Assembly (NCBI GenBank): GCA_034401795.1
Contig: CM067365.1
Location: 16,545,166 to 16,609,165 of the forward strand
Direction: 5' to 3'
DNA length: 64,000 nt
DNA from: Chaetoderma sp. LZ-2023a
Taxonomy: Eukaryota > Mollusca > Caudofoveata > Chaetodermatida > Chaetodermatidae
Shown here: positions 13,401 to 25,400 of the stretch, one piece after another
Layout: every line of letters starts with the position of its first letter
Numbering within the stretch: the stretch's first letter is position 1
The notes under the pieces: model-generated
What the model saw: the letters and a program-made list of their open reading frames with translations, nothing else
What the model was told of the DNA's origin: nothing
Databases searched by the model: none
Made by a program: the position numbers and the translations under genes

Positions 13401-16400
13401 GTGAGGTCTAATGTATCTATTTTGAGAACATTGTTGCTGAAAGTTGTTGCTGTTGCGCTATAGGTTTTGACCCCAAAATTGGCAGATCCCTTCAGTAAAA
13501 CCAGGGTTATTGAATAATGTGTCACAAGCATCCATTTGGAAATAAATGTTACTGAAAGCTGTTGCTGTTGCCTTTTGACCTCCTAAATTGGCATATATCT
13601 TTGGGACCCCACGGATAAGCACCCCTCCTCACTCCACCACAGCAGCAGTCAAACATCTAAATCTTCATAATTACAACTGTCACGCAGCACAGCTCATGCA
13701 GATCCATACATCACACAATAGATCTCAACATGTAAGCAGCATTGTTAATCCAAGCTCACATGCATCTGATATAAGCACAGAATACAAGCCAGAGGATGCT
13801 TAACCCTTTAACCTGCGAATTTACTCAAAAGTCTAGTTGAAAATGTCCATTTGCAGACCAAGAGAAGACTAATTTTGAAAATTTACCACTGGAATGACTG
13901 GCTCGGTTATCAAGCCAGTCATTTCAGTGGTAAATTTTCAAAAATAGTCTTCTCTTAGCTTGCAAATGGACGTTCCAGAGGCCGGTTATGGCTGGCTTAA
14001 CCATTAAAGGGTTAATTGGAAAATTCGCAAGACCACCGCGCAGAAGCCGTTTTTAAAGGGTTAACTCTCTCACTGCTGCAAGCCACCAGACAATAATTCC
14101 AATGGGCAATAACTCTGGACATGCTGAATATTTTGAAAACAATTTGACTGAAAGTTGTTCGTTGTTTAGCCACCAACAATTTTCAGTCAAATAGTTACAA
14201 AAAATATTCATCATATCCAGAGTTAAACTCCATGGAATATGTAGTTTGCAGAAATTCAGCATGCAGACACTTAAAGCCAGCATACAATATAGTTAACCTT
14301 TAACCATCAAATTTGACACGTTTGTTCAAGAAAATTTAAATTTAACCATAGAAATTTGTGCATTTGCAGACCAAGAGGACTATTTTTGAAAATTGACCCT
14401 TTCAAAACAGGTCTCTTTTTTCGCAAATTATGGACATTTCTCAAGAGCACTGTAGAACCCCTTTTTGGTCACCTCGAGTGTAAACCCTTTAACAATCATA
14501 TCAGCAAAAAAATGGCTTCAGCAGTGGTCTTGAGAAATATCCATTTGCAGACCAAGAGAAGGCTTTTTTTGAAAATTTATCACTGGAATGACTGGCTCGA
14601 TAACCGAGCCAGTCATTCCAGTGGTAAATTAAAAAAAATAGTCTTCTCCTGATCTGCAAATGGACATTTTCTATGAGAAAATTTAGATTTTCTCGAACGA
14701 ATTCCAGAGTTAAAGAGAGGAGACAATATAATTAACCCAGTACTGGTCTCTGAAGACAGAAGTATGCTGAGCAATCAATAGTGCATTTCTACAGGACAGA
14801 GAGATGTTAACACTATAAGCTGTGTCACACCACTTCATTCTGAATTCCTACATACTTCCATTCACAGAAAGTATGCGATAGAACGGGGTGATTGATTTAA
14901 AAAAAAAATCAAAATATTCACCCAGTGTCTAAAATCTATTTTAATTCAAAATTTTCCACCTCAATGCCGCATAAAATGTTTATGTATTTTAATTTATAAT
15001 ATTCATCCTGTGCTGGCTAAAATTGATTTTACTTCAATATATCCCCTCACCACCACCATCACGCGCCCACCTCCCCTGCCCCCACCCTTGCTACAATTGA
15101 ATTTAATTCAAAATAAATAAAAGTAACTCAGTTCAAATACATCCAGTATTAATCTGAAGTGAATTGGTTTTTTAAATCAATAATTATGAGACTGTAAACA
15201 CACGCAGAGCTCAGGTCCATTATGTCATCATGACATAATGGCCTCATCAGTACAGTACAGTACAGAAACATATAGTCATGCTTCCAAAACAAAATAAAGC
15301 GTACTGTTGAATATTTTGAATATACCCCTTTAAGCCTCGAATTTGTTCAAAAAGACTCCAATTTTTTCATTAAAAACGTCTATTCGCAGACGAAGAAGAC
15401 GATTTTTTGAAAGGTTACTACTGGAATGACTGGTTCGGTAACCGAGACACTCATTCCAGTGGTAAATTTTCAAAAATAGTCTTGTCTTCGTCTGGAGATT
15501 TCTCATGATAACTGCAAAAGCTACTTTTGGGCGGCTTGAGTATTTAAAGGCTAACATAGTCTGGGGATTTTTTTCGAAATACATTGTATGATAACTTATT
15601 TATGAGCTGTACCGTATTTAACCCATTATCACTAATATCAGTCAAAAACATCTTCTGATACAGAATAAATACGTCTTGAAAAATGTCCATTTGGAGACCA
15701 AGATTATTTCTGAAAATTTACCACTGGGTCGATAAATGAGCAAATCATTTCCATCATAAATTTTCAAAAATAGCCTTCTGTTGGTCTGCAAATCAACATT
15801 TACTGAGAAAATTTAAATTTTTTTGAACAAATCTGAGGGTTAAATGGTTACGAAGCAGGAGGGTGAATACCTGACTGACACAAGAAATCCACTATGGCCC
15901 AGTCACACAGTAGCTCATCTGCGTATTCACGACACAATCAATACACAATTACTTAATACATGCATTACGCAATCAATTCCTTTTCAATCATTTTTAAAAA
16001 TGTAAAAATTTGTTATGAGATTCATCTTAAACCTTTAATGGTAAAATTTGATCCAAATAATTTAAATATTTTATTAATTAATGTCCATTTACAGGCCATG
16101 AGAATACAATTTTTGAAAATTTATCACCAGAATGACTGGCTCGGCTATCGAGCCAGTCATTCCAGTGGTAAAATTTCAAAAATTGTATTCTCTTGGCCTG
16201 GAAATGGACATTCCACAGGAGCATAGTAGAGGCCGGTTTTGGCCGGTATGAAAGGGTTAAATACACTCAGTGTGGGACTGAACTCCTTGTACATATATAG
16301 CTTAGAAATAACTTGTTTCTAAAACAACAACAGAGTTGCATGTTAGTTAGTTAGTTAGTACAATCCTGAACATGAGGTAAGAAAATGTTCTGTTGACTAT

Positions 16401-19400
16401 TTTACAGAATTGATTTGTAAGACATTGCGCTAGGCACGGCCTCTAATCAAATTATGTTAAAAACATTAAACACTGTACGTTTTAACTTGTTTTGGAAACA
16501 TTCAAATTTATTTGTGAGCTGTACTGAACTTATAGAGCAACATAGGCTAAAATGTTCCATTCCAATGCTCAATTTTTTTACCAAAAATGTGAATGGTTCA
16601 CCTTATTCTGAGACAAGGTCATCCGTGGATGATACAGAATTCTGGAAAACAGACCGCATTAAAGTCCATCCACCCTTCAGCTTTAAACATGCTAACTTTT
16701 CATTTTTTTAACGGTAAATTTTTTCACCGTTTCCAGATTTTCCAATTAACCCTTTAATGGTTAAGTCGGCCATAACCGGCCTCTGGAACGTCCATTTGCA
16801 AGCTAAGAGAAGACTATTTTTGAAAATTTACCACTGGAATGCCTGGCTCGATAACCCGAGCCAGGCATTCCTGTGTTAAATTTTCAAAAATAGTCCTCTC
16901 TTGGCCTGCAAATGGACATTTGATAAGCAAATATTTAGATTTTCTTGACCAAATTTGGCCATTAAAGTGCTAAAGACTAATGATGAGAAAGTTTCCTGCG
17001 CTAGTCCAGTGCTGTAACTTAGTGAGTGCCCTGATGCAAATGCAAATGAAATTGACTTAGTCCAGTGCTGTAACTTAGTGAGTGCCCTGATGCAAATGCA
17101 AATGAAATTGACTTAGTCCAGTGCTGTAACTTAGTGAGTGCCCTGATGCAAATGCAAATGAAATTTACTTAGTCCAGTGCTGTAACTTAGTGAGTGCCCT
17201 GATGCAAATGCAAATGAAATTGACTGAGAGGGCATGTGGATCTCAAGTCGGATGCCCTCATGAGCGCGCCAATTTTTCATGTCTAGGAAAAATATCAGTG
17301 TCTTGAATATTTATAAATCAATAGCTTGTTGATTTTTATCTGATATCATTGTGTAATACAAATGCAATTTCAGAATGATGGTCACTGAATCTTGATAAAT
17401 AGCAGCTTCATACAATATTTTATACAAAGGCAGAGCTTATGCGTACCAATTTGTTATACGACATATAATGCGAGCTACCTATGTTCAATGAGGGCGGTCT
17501 GTTTTACTTTTTAGCATGGCCTGCACGATGACATTCATCTCTAAATCTTAAGTTACAGCACTTTCTACGATTAGGCCAGTAAAAAATGTCTTCTGAGGAT
17601 TGGCTATGTGCAGACAAAGAGAAGACTATTTTTGAAAATATATAATTGGAATGCATGGTTTGAAAAGCGAGTTAGTTATTTGATTGATCAATTTTCAAAA
17701 ATATTCTTCTCTTGGCCTGCAAAGTGAAACTCACTTGAGCAAAATTGTGGATTTTCTTGCCCAACCATTACTATTAACCCTTTAACTCTCAAATTTGTTC
17801 AAGAAAATTTGAATTTCCTCAAAGAAGTATGTCTATGTGTAGACCAAGAGTTCAGAAGATAAATTTTGAAAAATTTACTACTGGGATGACTGGCTCGATT
17901 ATCGAGCCAGTTATTCCAATGGTAAAATTTGTAAAATAATCTCTTGGTCTGCAAATGAACATGTATCAAGATTAATAGCGTTTCAAGATATATTTGCAGA
18001 CAGAGACAGACACACAGACAGACTAACCACAGGACTCATATCCTATACCCTCTTATTGCACTATGGAAACGATGTTACATATGTTACAATTAATAATATG
18101 TGACGTTAATTCACATTAATTATTCAACCATAGATTATGCGCTGATCCAGGCAGACAGTACACAGACATCCTGCATTAACATCAAGTTACATGGACAGTT
18201 CGGCAAACACGGGACTAAACATATAGGCAGGAATGCTTGTTTATAACGCACCCTACGTGGCACATTAAACTGGTCGCAGAAGACACATCATTATCTAATT
18301 CAACTCATCTGATATGCTACATAGCATTTGGGGGGGTCAAATGAGTGTGGTTGCTTCAGACGGGTGGTTCTATGACCACCTATCTTAAACAAGCTTGATC
18401 TTTTGGCCTCAAAAACAATTACCAGTCATGGAAGGTATAATTATATATCGTATGTTGAAGCCAGAATCAGCTGAGGGGTTTAGCTGGAAAATCAATACTC
18501 TCGCGCGATCAATTGACTCACAATGTCTAAAGAATGGCAGCAGCATTGAGCTAAAAAAAACAACTAACCTACTGTATATGCTGCGATGGTCTCACGAAGA
18601 ATACACCTTCAAACCCTGCAGACTGCAGGAAAACTCATAATGGAGGAATCCGATCTGTCACTCAAGTATCTGATGCTATAATAAATTAAATCACTAGGAT
18701 GCTACTAGAAAGCATCTTTTGTCACAGAAGGCCCTGCATTCACTATGTCGACCTTTATTACAGGAAAGGATCAGGGAACTAACATATGCTCTTGAATGAC
18801 AGCTTTACGTAATGATCAACCTATAGTCCCCAGTTAAAATAGAATAAAATCAGAATAATTAGAAACAAGAGTTTTAGTGAAACTCAATATACGTCCGCAG
18901 GCATACTTGTTTGAGGAATGCTAAATGTGAACAGTTTGTCTTTGATAATGCTCTGAGAAACGGGGGAGGTGGGGGGGGGGAGGCGACTTCTATTAGGTAC
19001 ACATTTGGAATTCGCAGCAAAGACATCACTAAAAATCTTGACAGTCGTCACAGCTGCATTGATCATTACAATTACTAGACAATGTATTTAAATCTTTCAA
19101 GGGCAATAACTCTGGCAATCATGGGCGGACTTTGCCGAAACGAAATCATGACGCTTCATTCATCCATAACAAATCTGCTGGGGAAATTAGTTTCTAAATA
19201 TTCAACAGCTTACCTGTATAGTTTTCTGGAAATTGATAGTCAGGGAGTTCAGAAATCAATCGATCCCAACACGAGGTGTGGGTGGAGCTTAGCTTTAGAT
19301 GGGCGGGGCATATCTAAAACTGCAAGGTTCATTGAATGGCTTTGTTGGATTAAAAACTTAATAAACATTCTGTTGAATATTTTAAAACAAGAGGCCCAAT

Positions 19401-22400
19401 GGGCCTGTATCGCTCACCTGGAACATTGGCATTTCAACTAATCTTACTTAAGTTTTACATCCATCAGTGTCACTTCCAATGACTTTCAGTCAAATGATTT
19501 AGTTTTCGAGATATTGACAACAATCTCTGGACTGTTCTTTTTGCATTAGTGATTTTGAACAATGTTTAAGTGAAAATAGATGATATCAGTGCTAACAACA
19601 GCTGGTTTCTTAACTGTCTCACTGCTGAAAGCCAGTGCAGGCAATAATTTCAATTTTCAAAAGCTCTTGACTTGTTGAATATTTTCAGTCCAATTGTTTT
19701 CAAAATATTTATCAGGTTCAGAGATATAACCTTTGGAATATGTCATCTGCAAAAATTCAGTCAGACGGCTACTAAAGGTTTAAATACAATTTGAAGAAAA
19801 TGGTCTCTAAAGGCAGGTAGGTGGTCTTTATAGCAGGTTATTCCCCACCACCACACAATCCATTTAACACATGCACCTCTGGCTGAAACACCGAGTTAGC
19901 AGCAGGGGTAGGGTGAGCTGGAGTTGATTAAAAAAATAATTTGACTGAAAGTCATTGCTGCCTTAGGCAGCAACAACTTTCAATCAAATACATTTCAAAT
20001 ATTTTTAAGAGCATAGATGTCAGAGCACATAATACATATCTTAAATATTTCTGCAGTATTGGAAAATTTAATCTGTTAAATGAATTTAATATCCAGTTTG
20101 GCAATAAAATCTGACTTGATAAATCAATGGACAGTGGGAACAAACCATTATTTGCCCTATGAAAGACTGCAAATATTTAAGGAGTGATAACTCTGGCATT
20201 TGATGTCCTATCAGTTTCATAACACAGATATTAGATGCCGTCATTAACATTGTGACCAAGTTTGGTGTCAATCCGTCAAGAAATAACAAAATGAGCCACC
20301 ATTGTTTGTGACGGACAAACAGATGGATGGACGGCCATACAGAAGACGGATGGGGTTATCGCTATACGACAGCTGACTGACAAGTAAGCGGAGTTAAGAA
20401 AACCAATTTCGGCTTCAAAATCCATCTAATAAAAAAATGGCTGAATATGGCAGCCAAACACGCTAAAATTTGATTGGTCCACGGCGGCCATGTTTTTTAC
20501 CTATCACCTTCCCATGAACAAACTTTAATGGCCCTTAGTCCATAATAAGTCCCAAAATTTCAGCCTGATCCATTCAGCGGTTCTGCAGAATAAGTCGTTT
20601 TCACGAAAACTAGGTCATCCAAGATGGCCACCGAACCATTTGGCCAATCAAGTTCCTTCGAACAAACCTGGTTCAGCTATTGCCCTATATGATATTTCGT
20701 GAGTTTTGAATCAATCCACCAAGCGGTTTCGGAGATTTTTAAAGCCATTTCCTAAAATCGGCCAAAATCCAAGATGGCCACCGGCCAAATCGGCTTTGTT
20801 TGAACAAACTTGGATCCCTATGCCCTAAGGATACTTCCTGCCAAATATAATTGACATCGGCCCGGTGGTTATTGAGAAGAAGTCGTTTAAAGGAAAAAGT
20901 TGACGGACGGACGCCTGACAGACGACGGATGGTCGCCATGGCATAAGCTCACTTGGCCATTCTGGCCAGGTGAGCTAAAAATTAATATGACTGGGAGCTG
21001 TTGCTACAATAGGGAGCAAAAGTGACCAGTTAAATTAGTTTCAAAATTTCAACTGCCTACATGTAGATACCTTGAAACTTGGATTCTAGTAATTCAGGGC
21101 TCAAAGCAATAAAAGCATATTCGGTTTTCAGCCACCATCCCACAATTCATTGCGCTTACTACAGTTTAACGTTAAGCGGAACACTGTTCCTGGCACAGGT
21201 TCCGGTTTAACGTTAAACAGTAGTAAATGTAATGCATTGTGGGATGTTGGCTGGTGACCAAATTTAAATTGATACAAACATACAAAGTGGGCGGAGCTTT
21301 ACTAGAAATTGATCCCTTCATATTCTGGAGGTCTTGGGTTCTTCTATAGACTGAGGATTTTGAAAAACTTTAGCATCTACACATACATGTATTTCACACG
21401 GTCCCATAAATTCCATCAAACGATTTCAAAGGAAACATTATAGAACTGAATTTCTATGACATATTTGACTCCACATGCAGATGCCAATCTGGCATTTTGC
21501 AATGAAATGGGTAGCACTAGCTTACATAACAAATTTCGTTGAATTCTACCTAGTGGTTTTGGAGGAAATTGAGCCACAGGCTTGAGACTGAATTCTTATG
21601 TGTTTGATGTCCTGACACTCCATTCTGTCCTGCGGAGGTGAAGCCAAACAGAAATGTTATCTCTCAATGATATAGCTAACTCACACAACAGATGTTAGTG
21701 AATTCTAAAAAATTGTTTCAGATGAGATAGCATCATGGTCAGAATTTGTATAACATTTGGACTTTTGACGCCATCCAGTGGCCCACAGGGGACAGAGCCT
21801 AATATTAATGTCGCCTGGCAATCTACAATCATACGCGGACATGTAGTACTCATGACAAAATTGGTTGAATTCCACACGGGTTTAGAGGATATATTCGGAC
21901 GAAGAGCCAAACGCAATATTCTCACTGTTTTATCATAAAGGTAAGACAAACAAATATTCTGCCAAAAATTACCTGCAACGATTGGTTTAGCAGAAATGTT
22001 GTAGACTTGCTCCTGTGAAATATTTGGCCTCAGTACTCTATCATAGACAAACACTTTGTTCTGAAAATAAAAATTAAACATGAGCAAAGCCTCGTACTCA
22101 CAATATTTTTGTCACAGTAAATCTTTTTGATTTTCCGGATCATTACCAAAGTTGTGGAGTCATATGGTCATATCATTTCTTGTGTCAAAATTAGAGCCGA
22201 ATCAGACCAGTAAGTGTCATTAGAATGCCAGTAAATTCATAATTTGAGTCGCTTCGGGTCCAGCTTTTTATCTTGAGTCTAGAAGTCCTCTTGCAAGACG
22301 AGTTCCTTCGTTGTGTTAGAATTTGAGCCAAATTAGTTTTTTAAGAACATCTCCAGACACACAGACCCGATCGCAATACCCGAGAGCTTCCCGTTACATG

Positions 22401-25400
22401 TACATGTACGTGGTGCAGTTAATAAATGAGCTGTATATTTAGATAAGTCTGCAAAATTCTAGAACATTGGTATAATGTATGATAAGTTTGGTTATAGAGC
22501 CAAGGCAATGCAAACATTAACCATTTGATGGTCAAGGCGGCCAAAACCGGCCTCTGTTGTCATCTTGAGAACTGCCCATATGCAAGCCAAGAGAAGACTA
22601 TTTTTTAAACCTTACCACTTGAACGGAGCTCGAAAACTGAGCGTGATTCCGGTGTTAAATTGTTAAAAATAGTCATCTCTTAGCCTGCAAATGCCAGCGC
22701 TTTCACAAAGAAGTAACTCAAATTTTCTTGATCAACCTTTACCATTACCCATACAACTGATAAACTCTCTGTATCTTAATCTCAGGGCAAACAAAGAGCA
22801 AAGATGTTGAATATTTTGAAATTAATACGACTGGAAGCCATTACTGCCTTAGGAAGCAACAGCTTCCAGTCATATTGTGACAGAATTTGCTATACCCCAT
22901 AAAGGATGTCTTTTTCACCGATTTATTATAGAAAGGGTTACGTAGTCAATGCCAGACATTTTTATCCTGAGAATGTACATCTGTGAAACAAGGGCCTATA
23001 GAATCTCATGGATGTTAAATTAACTCATATATAATATGATCAGCCTATGGTGAACAGGGTTTGTACACCTTTCTGTGTTTGAAATTCCATGACTTTTCAT
23101 GACCAAAATTAACAAATTCCATAACCATCAAGAATAAATATCTAGATAAATTTGTGTTTATGACGTAGCTCTAAAAATAAGACCCAAGTTATTGTTCAAA
23201 ATGTCTGAATATTGCCTCTTGTAACAACTGTGGTGCTCCTAGAAAAGAGGGATTGCCTTACATTAGCATGGCAGTCATTAGTTCTATACTTTGCCGGAGA
23301 TTGCTGAGTCGCCTGTAGACAGTCTCGTCGACGGTCAGGCAACAGGATGCGAATCCTGGATGGCAAGCAGTGCAGATTAACTTACCTCTCTTCTGGCCAG
23401 CTCGCCTCATCACAGCTAATGGTACCATTTATTACTAATCAATTAGTAATTACCTGATTCACTACAATTGGTGTCAGAAATAAAAGCTCGCCTCAAAAAT
23501 TTATCTTGAAAACCCAGTTGGGTTGCGGTTTTTCTCAAGTCTACATTGTCTAAATCTGCGGTTTTCAAATTTGATGCCATTTTTTTCTGGTTATTTACTT
23601 TAAACTGTTTCCTGGTTTCACTTTGCCCAGAATATTCACCTAACATTCATGCAGGTAAATAATTTTGGGAATTAAACATGTACATTTAATAATGTTTTAC
23701 AGGTTTGTGCTTGTAAGTTTTATATATGATTTCCTGTTTGTTTAATGCTGGTGATGTTCTTATTCAGTTTTCGTGGTATGAATATATGTTGTCTATCTGA
23801 GTCCAGAATGGATATCTCATCAATTTCTCAGTTCATCGTGTCATCAAAATCATCATAGGCAGTCATTATCAATTTCTCATTATACAGTATCACTACCCTA
23901 GAGGCTATTAGAGAATAATAGGCAATTTGGTTAGTGGTATATTTCATAGATGTCTAAAGAGAAGCTGTTAAAATTTGTTGAGAATTACAAGTATGTTGCC
24001 AATCAAGTTACTCTTTCTGAATATAAACCTATAGTAATTGTTAACAGCAAAACACCTCTTCTGGCACACATTAACCCAAATGATCTGGTCGAATACTGGT
24101 GTGTTTCTGGTGCAAAAACATCAGCTTTAGTTCAATTGTTAAAGTCAAGAATTCAAACTGCTGTGCAAAGGTATAATAAGATTATTTTCTATTTCTGGTC
24201 TGGGACGTGTGATTTGACTGACAAGAATAGCTAATTCCTTTCTTTGCGGGCAAATAGCAATGTACCAATCCAGAAAGTGTGCCAACAGTATCGAATTGCT
24301 TCTCAACATGGCCAGTTAATTAAATTCATTGATGTACCAATTTTCTCTTGAAAATTGGAATAGAACTAAGGGTCAAGATAAATTATTAGGCGAATGCCTT
24401 ATGCAACGGAATCACAAAATTGCAAGTATCAACGATGAATTAGGTCAAAATACGATTAAGGTCAGCCACGACTTAATTAAAAGACGAAAAAATAAGTGTC
24501 ATGGGCGCCATACATTCCACCTTGATTACCTGTATGATGGGGTACATGCTCACTCTTGGCTGTGTGAAGTTTGGTACATCAAAATTAAATTAGACTATTC
24601 CAAACAGTTCACATCAGCACATGATATATTGGATATTCATGTATCAACATCAGAATTTAATTCTATTTACTAGTATAGCTAACCCTGTATTGTACTGGAA
24701 TAGCCACGATTTGCTAACCTACTGTTTTCCTTGAAATCTAATTTCAAATAGCTTGCATCATGGCTAAACCAATTTTCATCAATACCGCAGAATTGGATGA
24801 GCTAATGGCCATTAAAGAGAGATAGGTGTGATGAAGGCTAAGAAAATTCCGAAATTTAGAGCGGACTGCGGTGGCCATATAACACTGGCACAACTAAAGT
24901 CAAACGAAGAGACGCGATCCATAGCTTCATTACTTGAGCCTCTCTATTTGACAGGAGAAATTAGTTTTGAGTCAGGCACCGAAGCATTTGATGAAACTCC
25001 TCGTAAAGTAGGGTCCGACCCAAAGGATCGTACATTGGTTCTAAGAATGCAAGTTGAGGAATTAACTAGACAACTGGATATTGAGAAAAAGAGGAATGAG
25101 TCGTTAAGTAGAGTTGCCGTCAGCAAAGGGGGTACGCAGTCTAAAAAACTAATCTATCAGATGGCGCCCAGCGGGCTATATACAAAGCGACAAGAATGCG
25201 ATGACGATGACGATTCTGATTCCGAACTAGAAAGAAAACCTCGGCGTTCAGGAACTAGGAAGAGGTTGCCAGTCAGGTCCTATCAGGGGCCACCACCTCC
25301 CAAAATGGCTACTTTTGATGGAGCTACTGAGTGGCGACCATTTTTTGCCCTGCTTGAGAGAATTGCTGGTCGCTATGAGTGGCCCAACAGTTATAGACTT

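Noticed and set aside
17002-17225. CRISPR-like regular repeats
   Set aside because: The units are contiguous with no unique spacers, and the genome is eukaryotic.
21735-22087. Longer minus frame around kinesin exon 2
   Set aside because: Only the 88 bases between the acceptor and donor match kinesin; the rest of the open frame is intron read-through.
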